The position numbers and the translations under genes were made by a program. From contig CP154956.1 in assembly GCA_039621445.1 (NCBI GenBank), positions 82,952,474 to 83,016,473 of the forward strand: a stretch of 64,000 bases of DNA, read 5' to 3'. The stretch comes from Euglena gracilis (Eukaryota; Euglenida; Euglenophyceae; Euglenales). The notes under the pieces were generated by a model, which saw only the letters and a list, made by a program, of their open reading frames with translations, did no database searches and was not told where the DNA came from. This document shows, in pieces, positions 1 to 12,177 of this stretch. The stretch's first letter is position 1, and each line of letters starts with the position of its first letter.

Positions 1-790
1 GGGCAAGAACCTTGCCCACTGAGAATTGGTGTAGGTATTCCTCTGCTTTTGATGAAACGATGAATGAAATGGTCATTTTGGGTGATTTTTTTTTAGAAAA
101 CATGACCCCATATTTTTTTGTTCATTTTGGATTCATACCAAACACAATAAAAGATCAACTCTTTAAAGGACAGCGTCCCAACATGCTTCCATACGCCCAG
201 ACATCCATGTCAAAATTTTGTGAGGTTCAAAAAAAATCTTAACAACCACAAAAACATATTTTTTATTTCAATTCAGCCACACAAAGCCACTTCCCAAAAT
301 GAATTTGTTCTCTGTTGTGTGGATGCTTCTTTTTTTATTTTACATTTGATTCTTTTTGTGGCTCATCTAAAAATAATCTGCTGTTCTGTTTCAAAAAAAA
401 ATGCACAGCAGATCCTGCCCCCCCCCACAAAAATAAGTCCATCAGGATAATTAATCAAAGAAACAGACTCCCAAAAAAAATAAAAACCCCCCTGTGGCCT
501 TGGGTTTTTCAGCCGACTCCCAAAAAATAGACCTTTAGATCATACACCTACAGATTCTGTTTTGCTGTGGAGGGGAGTTTGCTCTGAGTCAGTTGTCCGG
601 CCTTTCCAACAAACGGGGGACAAGGGCGCCACCGGAGTCGTAACTGTGTCTGGGGCACAGTGCGACAATGCTTGGGCGAGGGGGAGGGAGCGAGCGGCAA
701 AGGGAGCTGCCCTGCGCGACGGGAACAAGACACCCCGCTGCTTGCACAATCCTCCAGTGGTTCAAGCGGCAGCCAATGCGTGTACATGTG
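1..790. other. Unassigned intergenic DNA
   Basis: AT-rich DNA with A and T homopolymers, then (from about 540) more GC-rich sequence. Open frames here are short and lack codon bias or splice context. I see no recognisable gene. Confidence 0.5.
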
Positions 791-795
791 TATAT

Positions 796-796
796 T

Positions 797-833
<37 letters not shown>

Positions 834-860
834 ATGTATGTGTGTGTATGTGTGAGTGCG
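796..860. repeat. (TG)n/(TGTA)n microsatellite
   Basis: A TG dinucleotide run passes into TGTA units and back. The open frames crossing it on both strands are simple-sequence artefacts. Confidence 0.95.
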
Positions 861-2140
861 TATTTGCTTTGATTGAATACACCCCACACCATCACATACC
901 CCCCGCCCTGCATGGTTTCACAGGAAGAGGTCGACCTCCCCACACACGAGGTGGGGAAGAGGGCCATGGCACCATGCAAGAAAAAATTACACGGTACTGG
1001 AGGCAGGGGGGGAATATGCACTAAAAGGCCCCCCAAATATGCCCCAAAAAGAGCGGGAAATACATGCTCCATATGCAGAAAACTATGCGAAAAATATGCG
1101 ATTTCTTCGGAACCACATTGGACATGTTCAGGTGACCCAATTGGCAAGTCATTTCAAGCCATTTTGGGCCATTTTGGGGACGGCCCATGACCGGCCACAA
1201 TCAACTGTTTCCGAAACAATTTCGACCATTTTGAGCCGATTTGGGGTCATTTTAGACCAGTTTGGAGTATTTTTCGGCCGTTTTCGACCATTTTCAGCAA
1301 AATAGGATGTTTTACAATTTGTAATGGACCAGACGACCAAAACAACAGTTGATTTGCCAAACCAAAACCAAAACAGTGGCTAAATAACCAAAAATAATTC
1401 GCAAAATAACCAAAAATGGACTCGCAAATGGTTGCCCAGTGACCCAAAATGATGCAAAATGGCCACAAAAAAATGGCGAAAATGGCCCCGAAGTGAAAGC
1501 AAATGGCCTAAAATGGTCAGAAGAAGTTCGTCCATCAAGAAAATATGCAAAAAAAAATGCAGTAATGGGCATAATATGCTGCGGGAAAATCAGGAAAACC
1601 CTCAAAGTGGCACTAAATAAGCGTTAAATATGCGAAATATGGGCCTTTTGGCCAAAAAAGTGAAATATGCCCTAAATATGCGGAATACACACAAAATATG
1701 CGCTCCGCAAATCCCCCCGCTGAAGGTTCTGAAGGAATTTGACATGAAAAATAAGTACCTCTGGAAACGTGGGAAGGGGTGGGGGGGTGTGGGGGGGTTG
1801 GACCTCCCCCAAACATCAGGATAGGCCGACCCCAATAGGGTTTCTGGGATTCTTATTTAATTTTACCCAAAAGGAAAAAGTGAAAAGACAATATGTCTCA
1901 AAGTGTCGGGAAAAAAAAACAGCCAAAAATAAAAACAGGGGGCATCACGTGAGAATTGCGAAACATATAGTTTCATCAAACAACTTCGAATACCCCCTGG
2001 TGAGCCAGAGAGCATACTAACGAACCCTTTCTGGGAACATCCTGAGCCAGGGTCGATTGAAGAGCAAGTGGGGGGGGGTGCCCCCCTCGGTCCAGAAGAG
2101 GGGGGGGGGCATGGGGGAGCCCCCCCCAACTTAAACAAGT
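861..2140. other. Low-complexity DNA with ATATGC words
   Basis: About 1013-1100 and 1620-1700 are both rich in the word ATATGC. The middle is rich in AAAATGGCC-type words that recur across the window. No gene is supported. 2060-2125 is a G-run/C-run palindromic stretch. Confidence 0.5.
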
Positions 2141-2184
2141 GGTGTGGTCCAGGACAAGCACCTATGGTCATCCAGGATCCCAAA

Positions 2185-2937
2185 CCCAGTCACGCCCAGT
2201 CACGCCCAGTCACGCCCAGTCACGCCCAGTCACGCCCAGTCACGCCCAGTCACGCTAAGAGAAATCCCAGTCATCCAAGCTTCAAGCAGACATGATGCCT
2301 AGAATTTCGCAAAGCAACAAAATAAGTGAGGGTCTCTCGGGTCTGCAACTCAGTCATGCAGTTTGATGGAAAAGAGATGGCGGTTAATGTAAATGAAGGT
2401 TATTGCTGAGAGAGTGTCATTGTGCATATTCAAGCGGTCATCCGTCTGGATGATGGGCAATGATGCTTTCATCCATGAATCAAACGATCAGTCTTGCTTC
2501 CCATCAGAAAAACTGGGCTCAGATTCAGTGGGTTACCCCCCGCGGGATCCACGACCTTTTTCCGGCAAGCCCAAATTTTCCAGCATTTTTCTTTTTTCCA
2601 GCGACGCCTTGACGGGAATCCCCAAAACCTTGTGGTGGCAGTGTGGTGCTAGGGGGGAGGGGGCACACACCCACCCCTGTATACCCCCCATATCCAAGCA
2701 TCACAACCGACATGCCCAAGGAGCGAAAACGTTCGCTCAGCTTATTCAAGCACATCTAATCAACCAGTCACGCCCAGTCACGTCAAGTCACCACACCTTT
2801 CAGGGTCCTCGAACCCAGTCACGCCCAGTCACGCCCAGTCACGCCCAGTCACGCCCAGTCACGGAACCCCACCTATGGGGGTCCTCAAACCCAGTCACGC
2901 CCAGTCACGCCCAGTCACGCCCAGTCACGCCCAGTCA
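2185..2937. repeat. CAGTCACGCC 10-bp tandem arrays, four clusters
   Basis: Tandem 10-bp units occur at 2185-2255 (seven units), 2763-2792, 2815-2863 and 2889-2937, separated by ordinary sequence. Two clusters follow near-identical leaders (GGGTCCTCGAACCC and GGGTCCTCAAACCC). Related inverted words AAGCACCTATG (about 2157) and CATAGGTGCTT (about 2941) flank the whole block, which may therefore be one element with expanded internal repeats. Confidence 0.85.
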
Positions 2938-3184
2938 TATCATAGGTGCTTGGTCCAGGTGACTGATTTCTGGCCCAGGACGAAGGGCCAGGCCAAAGTT
3001 CCCTCCCCCTCCCAGGGCAAAAATTGGGCAAAAAAATGTCAAAAAAAATGGTGCAAAGTCCTGGAAAGAAAAATTTGACCTTTTGGGGGTCCGGGTGCCC
3101 CACTGGGGGTCCAAGCCACCCTTGGCAGGTGCACCCACCCAAAAAAGGTGTGGTCTGGACCCGCCCAAATGAGGGGGACCCCAC

Positions 3185-3607
3185 CAGGCTTTTGCTTAAG
3201 GACCCCGGGGGGGCTACTGGCTAGCCAATCGGCTAGACACTGGAAAAAATGGACTAGCTAGGACCCCCCACCTCCCCCTGGGGGGGGGGGGGGGTCCGGG
3301 GGTCCCCCCCACTGGAAAAAAAATTTCCTCCAGCGCTGCGCGCCCAGGTGGAAATGAGGTTTTTAAGAGGTTTTTGGCTGATTTTGTTCCAAAAATTCCC
3401 AAGAATGGCCAAAAACGGGCATTTTTGGCCATTTTTGGGGGTCCCAAAAAAAAGTTCCGGCGCTTCGCGCCGGTCACTGGAAAAAAAATTCCACTAGCTA
3501 GCCCTGCTAGCAGACCCCCCGGGGGGGTCTGCTAGAAATCCCACTAGCCAAATTTGGACTAGCTGCAGTCCAGCCCCCCCCCCGGGGGGTACTTAAGCAA
3601 AAGCCTG
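3185..3607. mobile_element. 423-bp TIR element with perfect 8-bp TSD
   Basis: Both ends carry the perfect 16-bp inverted repeat CAGGCTTTTGCTTAAG. The element is flanked by the direct repeat GACCCCAC (3177-3184 and 3608-3615). Next to the left TIR is GGACCCCGGGG. The interior has repeated CTAGC words, C-run/G-run palindromes and the hairpin GGCGCTTCGCGCC near 3461. An 8-bp TSD with CA-initial TIRs fits a hAT-like non-autonomous element (inference). It carries no coding capacity. Confidence 0.9.
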
Positions 3608-3615
3608 GACCCCAC

Positions 3616-4590
3616 TAACACCCTCCTTACGTTGAACCCTGCCCTAAGCCTCCGCTGAAAACCCATCGCTACAAAGCCACCACCCACCAAACCAGATTCT
3701 GCAACCCCATTGGGGTTGGACCGAGGGTTGGGATCAGCCATCAACTGTTGGCATACCCTGAATAATTTGATAATTCAAGGAGCGGGTTGTTGGCAGTGGA
3801 GGGGTGCAGCACATCTCACCCGGGAAAGAACAAGCAAAGCCTGTTCTACCCTCATGGACGAGTGTTCTGCGAGCGACATGATGGTGGCAGAAGGGCTGAG
3901 GGATCCCGCAGACCAAGTTCCACGTGAGCACTTTCTCCGTGGCTGGACCGACGGCCAGGAGTGACATTAGGTACAGAGGGTCCCCTGGGCGTCCCCTTGT
4001 GTCTCATCTTTACAACAATTTACTAACCCCAGCGGGGTCTCGGAGAGCTGGAGTGCCTGCACTACCGCCACCCATGGGGGAGGGCAGAACGGGAAGGCCT
4101 GGTGGGGGGGTCGACCCCGGGGGTCGACCCGTTCCCACCCACCACAGCATTTTCACCAATTTTGGGGAAACGGAGATGTTGGCCGGGGAAAATTTTTCAA
4201 AACTTTTTTGAAAAATGAACCCAAAATACATGATTTTTTGATGGAAAACCACATTTTTTAACAAAAAAACCTCAAAATTTCAGGTTCAAATTGGTGGTTT
4301 TTAGGGGTGAAAAAAACGGACGTCAAAAAAATTGGACCAAATTTTGGCACAGCCAAATTCTACTGACAGTTTATCTTATAAATTTTTTGAATTGTCAATG
4401 GCAATTTTTGCTTCAAAAACCGCTCAAAATCAAAATTTTGAGAAAAAATGTTGAAATTTTGGATGGTGTGAAAAAAAAGGGGGTTGGGGGGTTTTGGGGG
4501 GAACTATATGGGTCCCAAAATGGGTCCAAAATACACCCGGCACCGGAGCCGCCAGGAAAATTTTTGGGGGTCCATAAATTGGCACTCCCT
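3616..4590. other. Intergenic DNA with GTCGACCCC motif
   Basis: Mostly unassigned. About 4060-4160 carries paired GTCGACCC words followed by CCACCCACCACAGCATT, shared with about 25430-25480. 4200-4480 is A/T-rich with AAAATTTT words. No gene is supported. Confidence 0.5.
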
Positions 4591-4593
4591 GGA

Positions 4594-5235
4594 AATACCC
4601 CCCCCCTTATTGTCCCCCCCCTTATTTTCCCTCGGCCCGGCCGACGGGGGTTTTTTTTGGCTCGGCCAATGAAATTCCTTTGGTACGGTCTTATTGTCCC
4701 CCCCCCTTATTGTCCAGGGGGGGATAATTGATATCGGAGGCCTTCGGAAAAATTGCGGAAAATTGCGGAAAAATTGCGGAAATTGCGGAAAAATTGCGGA
4801 AAAATTGATATTGGGAATATACACATTTCTGCTTGAGGGGGGGACTCAGAAATTTTTCAATTGTGAGGTTCAGAACACCGCAACACCCACGTCGATGCAG
4901 GCGAGCACAAATCAACACGCTTGAAGTTCTATGCACAGGTAGGACGCACCCAATCCTGTGACCAGTGGTGCACCTGTGAGAAAAATTGGTAAATTGGGGG
5001 AGGGATACAAAACACAATAGCACACCTGTTGATCCATTTGAAGAATGGCCTGAACTCATCTTCCATCTTCGGTGGTGGGAAAAAAATTCTGCGAAAAAAA
5101 TGCAAAAAAATTGCGGAAAAATTGCGGAAATTGCGGAAAAGTTGCGGAAAATTGCGGAAAATTGCGGAAATTGCGGAAAATTGCGGAAATTGCGGAAAAA
5201 TTGCGGATATCAATTTCCCCCCCCCTGATTGTCCG
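4594..5235. repeat. TTGCGGAAA tandem arrays in an inverted frame
   Basis: Tandem 9-12 bp TTGCGGAAA(AA) units occupy about 4751-4809 and 5097-5208. The outer sides read GGGGGATAATTGATATC on the left (about 4726) and GATATCAATTTCCCCC on the right (about 5206), an inverted pair. CCCCCTTATTGTCC words precede the block. Similar TTCCGCAATTT units occur at 31575-31640. Confidence 0.8.
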
Positions 5236-5249
5236 GTCGGGCCTCCCCG

Positions 5250-5560
5250 GGGGGGGCGGGTGGAAAAAAAGGGGGGGGGGGGGTACGGGAAGAGGTGGTG
5301 GGGGGTGGTCGATCCCCCCACCCACCACCCTGGCTGTTTGGTCGATTCCTGTTCTGCCCTGGGGGGGGGGGGTCGGTGCCTGCCTGGTCGGGGGCCAAAC
5401 AGCACCCCAAAAATGGCCCTGTCTGGGCTTCCGGCACCGAAGGCGCCAGGAGTGCCTTGGCCAAGCACCCAAGCACTTTTGGCCATTGTGCCCCACCCCC
5501 CTCTGGGGGGGGTCGGATCTGGGTGCCTTGGAATGCCTGCCCAGGCGGGCCCCCCCTGGG
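5250..5560. repeat. G/C-run repeat family (second copy 25400-25720)
   Basis: Shares GGTGGTCGA-CCCCCC-ACCCACCA blocks and a GGTTGGTCGATTCC/TTCTGCCCTG-type stretch with 25400-25720. It contains the near-palindrome CCGAAGGCGCC. The long frames on both strands come from these runs. Confidence 0.6.
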
Positions 5561-5572
5561 GTGGGGCAGCAC

Positions 5573-5969
5573 CAGGCATTACTTTTCAAGGCACCTTAAA
5601 AAACCTTAAACGCCTTGAAAAAATGGCTGAAAAAAACTTAAAAAAGTTTTTAAAAAATTGGTCTTGGAAAATTTCTTAAATTTTGAGCAAAAAAAAGAAG
5701 TTAACTCCGAGGGAAAAAAATGACTTCTGGCATGTCTGGAACATTGTCCATCCACTCAAAGCTCAAAAAAAAATGGGTTTATTTTCAACCTGGACCGGCA
5801 TTGATTTGATACCCAGATGGCTCTTTGACTGCCCATGAAAAATAGAAGCATTAAGAATTCTTAAAATTCTGAAACTGCCTTAAAAATCGTAAAAAAAAAA
5901 CAGCTTTAAAACGCCTTAAAAAACTTATAGATTTTTGAGAATTTTTGCTCAAAAAAATAATAATGCCTG
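5573..5969. mobile_element. TIR repeat family R1, copy 1
   Basis: Ends are CAGGCATTA and TAATGCCTG. The flanking 8-mers GGCAGCAC and GTCGGCAC agree at six of eight positions, which I read as a diverged TSD. The interior is A/T-rich and includes a phrase shared with the other copies (TCTGGCAT...TGGAACATTG...ATCCAC). Further copies are at about 17282-17690 and 22950-23390, with a fragment at 19440-19600. Confidence 0.65.
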
Positions 5970-6164
5970 GTCGGCACCGCCTAAAAATTCAACCTACTGA
6001 GAAGTCCTTCACCAGTCAGGGGGTAAAAGCCTTCAACTTCACCATCATACAGAAAGAACCTGCCAAAAGCCAAACAGGCGCTAAGCATGCATAAACAGAA
6101 TGTAATTTAATGTACGAAAATTTACGCAATAATACACATGCGTATAGAATACACTTTGCATACT

Positions 6165-6320
6165 CCCCCCACGGGTGCTTGGCCAGAGCCATTATTGAAG
6201 GTCCAGGGGGCCCACCTTGGGGGGGGGGCAAGTTTGCATGTTAGGAATTTAGGAATTTTGGGGGCCATGTGCAAAAGGCCAAAGGGGGCCAAGTTTGCAT
6301 GTAAGGAGGAGGGGGGACGA
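6165..6320. repeat. Dispersed repeat R2, copy 1
   Basis: Matches 7812-7990 in order: GCTTGGCCAG/GATTGGCCCAG, ATTGAAGGT, AAGTTTGCATGTTA, GGCCATGTGCAAAAGGCC, then CCAAGTTTGCATGTRAGGAGGAGG. Both copies are in the same orientation, and no TSD is visible. Confidence 0.75.
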
Positions 6321-6599
6321 GCGCCCGGAGCAAGCAAGCAAGCAGGGCTGCGTTCAATGCTCTCCAACGCTGGGATCTCCGATCCTTTTGCCATCATCAA
6401 ATCAAATGAGACCTAACTGGCAAGTTTCCATCCCCAACTTCACCATCCCAGGGATGCAAACCAACGGGGTCCCTGCTGGTGCAAAGAATCTTTGGGGCGT
6501 AGTGTACGTGTGGCTGCGAAGAGCACACGAAGGAGGGAGGCCAACTTCCAGACAGTTCGTTGAGGGATGAAGACAGCAATATGCATGTGAAAATTTATA

Positions 6600-7260
6600 A
6601 ATATGCATATAATAGAAATAATACCTAAATTTATTTCCTTATATTACTTAGCTTGAATTTTTATATTAATTATATCTATTACCGTATCTTATAATTATAT
6701 TATATTCTCTTATAATATATTATATTACATTACATGACATACATACCTTACATTAACATACATTCACATACATTATATTAATATTATATTATATTATATT
6801 ATATTATATTATATTATATGATATTATATTATATTATATTGTATTGTATTGTATTATATTACATTATATTATATTTTATTATATTACACTATATTATATA
6901 TTATATTATATTATATTGTATTGTATTGTATTGTATTGTATTGTACTGTATTGTATTGTATTGTATTGTATTGTATTGTATTGTATTGTATTGTATTGTA
7001 TTGTATTGTATTGTATTGTATTGTATTGCATTGCATTGCATTGCATTGCATTGCATTGTATTGTATTGTATTGTATTGTATTGTATTGTATTGTATTGTA
7101 TTGTATTGTATTACAAAACATCACATGTATTATAAATATGATATATAATACATAATGATATACAATATGTGAATATTTATGTAATGTATAAATAACATAT
7201 ACCACAATGCAATATAAATAAATACATATATATATATATATTGTATAAAATATTGCTATT
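6600..7260. repeat. TATAT/TATTG pentanucleotide microsatellite and AT-rich flank
   Basis: From about 6780 ATTAT units run into TATTG units, with a block of TTGCA variants around 7028-7058, ending near 7112. The flanks (6600-6780 and 7112-7260) are very AT-rich, with (TA)n near 7225-7243. Open frames of I/L/Y/C or N/T/Q/Y composition are artefacts. Confidence 0.95.
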
Positions 7261-7811
7261 CTATTTTACATGTATTGCTATTCCTTGTGCCCATTTAGCT
7301 GCAAAATTCGGGGGGAAGACCTGGAAGCCAGGATACAGTGCATCCCCCATCCCCGTGTGATCCTTGGCAGCCGGCAAACGTTGCCAGCAAACGCATGAGC
7401 AGAAGGTGTGAGGGATAGGGCAGTGGGGATGACAGGAGAGAAGGAGAGGCCTGGCGAATGGAAGCGACGTGAGCAAAGACATCTGGCTCGTTCTGAAACC
7501 TTGGGCCAATGAACTTGCAATAACATGAGCAGTAAGCACAGCAGCATGAGCAGCATGCAAACCTCCCAATAAATATATCCTCAGCCTCCAACTTGCCGTC
7601 TGGGGGTCATGGTTTGATTTATTAATATTCCAGGTCCACCTCACAGATAGGGTGCCTTGTGCTATGGGGTGCCTGTCCATAGCAGGCACCCCCCCCCCCG
7701 ACCACAAAACCGACCCCCCCCAAAAAAGGGGAGCTAAGAATGATAGGCGTGTGCAGGTGCTTTGAAAGATTTCCAAGCAATGAAAAATTGGATTTGAAGC
7801 TGTTTGCATTC
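7261..7811. other. Unassigned intergenic DNA
   Basis: More balanced composition than its surroundings, but the overlapping minus-strand frames lack splice or codon support. About 7668-7695 is a hairpin (GGGTGCCTGTCC...AGCAGGCACCC). Nothing is identified. Confidence 0.4.
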
Positions 7812-7990
7812 AAACCCCCCCCCGGGGGGATTGGCCCAGGCCATGATTGAAGGTAAGGCCAGGGGGCCAACCTAATTGGGGCCAAATTTGCATGTTAAGG
7901 ATTTTGGCGGCCATGTGCAAAAGGCCGAATGCCAACTGTAGGGGGGCCAAGTTTGCATGTGAGGAGGAGGGGGGCCAAGCACCTGGGGGG
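7812..7990. repeat. Dispersed repeat R2, copy 2
   Basis: Second copy of the 6165-6320 repeat, in the same orientation. It begins with a C-run/G-run palindrome. Confidence 0.75.
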
Positions 7991-8089
7991 GGGGGGTCTG
8001 ACAATGGCAACTGATTGGAAAGGGCACAAAGGCACCCGATTCTGTTGCGGAGGCAATTGATGAATCTCCAACTTGCATTCACCCACTAA

Positions 8090-8985
8090 ACCCTTTAAAT
8101 TTTAACCTTTTCAATTAAGGAACCCCAAATTTAACAACCCTTGGGTCCAAAACAACCAGTCAAAACACCCAAATTTAACCAACCCTCAAATTTAGGCAAC
8201 CATGGGGGCCAATGAAAATTCCGAATTTAAGCAACCCCTGAAATTGAGGTGAAAAGAAGAGAAAATGAAGGAAAATATGAAAGCAAAGCAAGCTTAAACA
8301 AACAAAAATAGCATAATTTGGGGGAAAACCACCAAATTTTTTGATTCTGAGCCGTTTTGGGGGGCATTGTGGGGGCATGCCGTCGCCTGCATTTTCGTTC
8401 TAAAAACCTCCTCCTCCCTTTGTTTGAACAAGAAGAGACATTTTTTCTGCCATTTTCGACCATTTAGTCCGAACTTAAGCAACCCCTTGGCATGTATGGT
8501 GAAACCCAAATTTAAGCAACCCCTTCGGTGAATCGGCTGAAACCCGGTTTGCTGGTGGCTGAAATTGGGGGGGGGGGGGTTACCCCGTGGTCTTGTACAT
8601 GGCTCGTGGTGCTTCCCGATTCAGGAAAACTTCCCTTGAAATAGCCAGCTTCGGGGGGGGGGGGGTGCAGAACTGTGCTGTCAGTGAAACCATTTCCAGA
8701 GGAAAATGCCTGGGATTCAACCTTCGTTGATTTGCCTGCACTGCAATGCAGGGGGGGGGGGGGGGGATCAGTAGAACATGGGAAACCGCCCGCACTGTAG
8801 CCAGACATCTCTGAAAGGAACTGTGACTACCATTTAAGACAACGTCGGGCAAGCTGTCATGAATTGCGAGAATGGGATGTCAGGTCTGGTGGAAATGAAC
8901 AGCCCACCCTCCCATCTAAAGCATTCAAGGGTTTTGTATTTGGGCAATATTCCTACACCCTGGGGGCCCATATCTGCGGAGAAAA
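8090..8985. other. Intergenic DNA with AATTTAAGCAACCCC words
   Basis: AATTTAAGCAACCCC recurs at about 8223, 8472 and 8508, and looser forms occur from 8120. Three long G runs lie at about 8568, 8655 and 8752. No gene is identified. Confidence 0.5.
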
Positions 8986-9055
8986 AAAAATGAAAAAATG
9001 AAAAAAAATGAAAAAAAATGAAACAAAAAAATGAAATGAAAAAAATGAAACTCCT
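8986..9055. repeat. A-rich TGAAAAAA tandem repeat
   Basis: Units of ATGAAAAA with variable A length. The short open frame starting inside it is not credible. Confidence 0.85.
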
Positions 9056-9059
9056 TCCT

Positions 9060-10600
9060 CGTTTTTTTTTGGGGGGGACCCCAAGAATTACGGTTTTTCA
9101 GGGCTCAGATGGTCAAGAAATCAAGAAACAAGCCCCCCCACCACCGACAGCCTGGAGGCTTCGAGCCACCGACCCAAACAGAAGACTTTTGGTGTTGTTT
9201 TGGGTGTAAATGGGCATGAAAGTTTGTCTGTCGAACTTCGATTGTTAGGGAGGGGAGGCTTGGGTGGTGCTGTCTCCTGTTTCTAAAAGCGGATTTGAGA
9301 GTAGTTCAACAGGACACACTGCAAAAGGGGGCACGGCCGGCCGATTTCCGCAATGGCTCCAACTGCGGTGCCGGACGGCGGTACGTGGGGGAGCACGTAT
9401 GCGGCGCCAGTGACAGGTGGTTGGTGGGAAGGGGGGCGGTATAGGCCGAAGGCGGTGGGAAGAGGTGACACGCGATGGTGGAGCATTTATCTCATGGCAA
9501 CCGGAAACATGCGTGCGAAACATGCATCGGTGACACGAAACACAAAACGCAAAACACACAACACACAACAATATCACAGACACACACAAAATGGAACACA
9601 CTGGTGCCGATGAGGAAACCATGGATGTTGAGCATGGGTCCTTCCCCCCAAAAAATGCTTTCGGTGGGAAAATAAGAAGTGCAAAGCAAACCAAAAAATG
9701 CAGATCGGGCGTTGAAAAAACTCCTCAGCAGCCAGGAGCAGACATCGCTGAGGGGCCCACCCCCATTATTGAAGTTGTGTGTTCGCACTTTCGATGTTGC
9801 TGGACGGGGAGGGGGGAATGTGCAAATAGAAATATTGGACCTGGATACAATTGGAAGCCTCGGTCAAACCAGGTACAACAAAATACTCGGAAATCCCAGG
9901 GGGAAGCCGCTGAAAATGATTTGGACAGCTTTTCAAGGATTTCTTCAGAGTTCTATGGAGGGATGTTTTTATATCCGTCGAATTTTGGATTTTAGAAAAG
10001 TTTTGAAAAAGTGTACCTCCTGGTTGCAACTTGAGGGAGTTCCCAATTTGAGGTTTGAATGATGTTTGTGTTGGTAAATCCCAACTCCACAATCAAATTG
10101 AGAATGTCAAAAACAAAGCATCTTCAAGTCTCAAATTAAGATCCACCCCTGAATTGGCGGCAAGCTTTTCTGGAGAAAAACGGGGGATTTTGTTCCACAG
10201 AATTTGTCCATGACAATTTAATAGTAATCCAACTCCTGCCTTCCGGAAGTCCAACTTTTCTGTGTGCAAGACAAACACAGAAAAGGAAATAAAAATTTTG
10301 AGAAAAATGTTTGTGCATTTTTCTTCACTTTGCAAAGAGGGAACTGCGACAAAATATAGAACGAAAGAATAAAGGCCTCTGTGTAAAAAATCCTGAGGGG
10401 GGTGAAGGGTGAGGAATTGTTTTCACCGTTCTATGTGGGAGAAAAGATACAGCTGGCACTGGGGCACCCGAACTTTTGGCTTCACTGGGGCACAGGTACT
10501 TTTGGCTTTGGCAATCATTCTTTCTGGACCAAGAAAAGGAGTTCAAGACCTTTGGGAGGGGAGGAGAAAATAAAAACAAATAAAAAACCAAGCATTACTC
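9060..10600. other. Unassigned, weakly gene-like
   Basis: Contains a plus-strand open frame (9591-9995, 134 codons) with no recognised domain and no bias, overlapped by open minus-strand frames. Homopolymers are fewer than in neighbouring DNA. I would not annotate a gene without transcript evidence. Confidence 0.3.
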
Positions 10601-10723
10601 CCTTTCCTTTATTTTGTTCCAGGCTTTGGTTTCCCGCCACAAAAACGGCCAAGTCGAACAGTGGAAAAAGTGTACTAAATGGCCCAAATTGGCCGAAAAA
10701 CAGTCGTATCTCGGGCTGGACGG

Positions 10724-10806
10724 GGAGCTGCGGGGAAACCAAAATCCCAGTAGATAGAGCGTTCCAAGGGCTCCAATTTAGGTCTCCGGACATTTCCTTT
10801 GATTTT
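10724..10806. repeat. Single arm of a foldback repeat
   Basis: GGGGAGCTGCGGGGAAA...TAGATAGAG...CAATTTAGGTCTCCGGAC...TTTCCTTTGATT matches the right arm of the foldback at 55938-56118. Only one arm is present here. Confidence 0.75.
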
Positions 10807-11176
10807 GCATCATTTTCGGGAAATTTTGAAAACATCGATTTTTTGCCCACCCCCCGAAAACGGCTCACTCGAACAGTGGGAAAAGTGTACAAAACGGCCA
10901 TCTGGGCCGAAAACGGTGTCTTTCATGCATTTTTTGTCTCTTAATGGTCCCCCCCCCCAAGGTCACCACCCCAATGAGGATTCCACAGAAAATGCAACCA
11001 CAAGTGGTGAGGTCACAGGGAACAGCTCTGCCATTGTTGTTCCTGGGGGGAATCGCTGATGGCTCCCAGGCCTGCGAGCTGGGACCGCAACGGTCAGGAA
11101 CCAGGTCGTAGTCCACAGGGTGGCTCTTTAGGGGTGGGTCTTTCTGCCCAACTTATTATCTTTGAGATAACTAACA

Positions 11177-11177
11177 T

Positions 11178-11221
<44 letters not shown>

Positions 11222-11238
11222 GTATATGTATATATACA
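11177..11238. repeat. (CA)n(TA)n microsatellite
   Basis: CACACA run followed by TATATA and TATATG words. Confidence 0.95.
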
Positions 11239-11466
11239 TGAGATCATCAAAGGGAGGTAGCCAAAAAGAAAACTTTTATTACACAGGCCACATGAAAACG
11301 GTGCACAAAAACTTGCAAAATTATTTTTTTAAGACTGTATGTATTGTATGCCCTCCTCATGCAAAGTTTATTTGACACAAAAGCTTGTAAAAGAGACAAA
11401 TTCATTGAGACCACAATTCAGAACAAATAAAAATTGCAACAAAAATACTCATGCCATTATAATCAT

Positions 11467-11502
11467 TCATCATCATCACCACCACCACCACCACCACCAA
11501 TC
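11467..11502. repeat. (CAT/CAC)n trinucleotide repeat
   Basis: CAT then CAC units. The His/Pro-rich frames through it are artefacts. 11510-11810 has no recognised feature. Confidence 0.9.
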
Positions 11503-11819
11503 CACACCATACCCCTGGGTGAGCTCAGGGTTTCCCGGGATTGGCCATTGAAAGGCAGAGATCAATGGACGTTTGACCCTGACAGGTTGGTGGGCACTTA
11601 CTGGGCCATCATCATGGTAATGGTGATGGTTTTGCCAACCACCTCATAGGCTGTCACAGCCTGAGAAACTGTCAGGGTCTTGGTCTGGTACCACCCCCCT
11701 CCCCGTAAATTTAATTAAATTTAAAATAAATTTAATACCCTGCCCCCCATCGGAAGACAGAGATTACTGCGGGGCTGACAAATTTTTATACTTCACGTTA
11801 AAAAAAAACACCCCCCCCC

Positions 11820-12030
11820 CCGTGCAAAAAAAATGGGCCTTGAAAAAGGCCCCAAAATCGCATTTTCGCTCACTTTTTTGGAAAAAAAAATCAGTCAAAA
11901 CATACCCCATCTTTTCTGGTGCAAAGCGCCGGAATACTTTGGGTTCCGAGGGGGGTCCCAGACCCCCGTCGGTCCAAAGGGGGGAAGGGGAGGTCTCCCC
12001 TGGGGGGGGGGGGGGCTGAAATTCCTGCAA
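11820..12030. repeat. Dispersed repeat R5, copy 1
   Basis: Words AAAACATACCCCATCTTTTCTGG, GCAAAGCGCCG and TTTGGGTTCCGAGGGG correspond, inverted, to about 62650-62860. Ends in a long G run. No TSD was found. Confidence 0.5.
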
Positions 12031-12041
12031 CCCATCTAAAG

Positions 12042-12177
12042 CCTGCTGCATTGGACAATAAGAAATCCATCCTTCAACGACGCAGAGCTCGCCATGGACG
12101 AACGAAAAGGAAAACCAAGGAATGCAGTAGCACCACGTGTGTGCGCCCACAGGAAGACCATGAAAACAGGCTTTCAG
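12042..12177 (+). CDS. Candidate exon, Arg/Lys-rich, unknown protein
   Basis: Open in the frame starting CCT GCT GCA, after an AAAG acceptor. It can end at CTTTCAG|GTGGCC. The encoded segment is strongly basic (ILQRRRARHGRTKRKTKE). It has mixed, non-repetitive codon use and no homopolymer, unlike the DNA on either side. No domain is recognised. The call rests on composition and splice-site context only. Confidence 0.3.

Noticed and set aside
2185-2937. CRISPR-like spaced repeats
   Set aside because: Units are 10-bp direct tandems without unique spacers, in a eukaryotic context.
6818-7205. About 100-codon frames across the TATTG repeat
   Set aside because: Simple-sequence translation without any other support.
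9591-9995. 134-codon plus-strand gene
   Set aside because: No domain, no codon bias, and the opposite strand is open over much of it.
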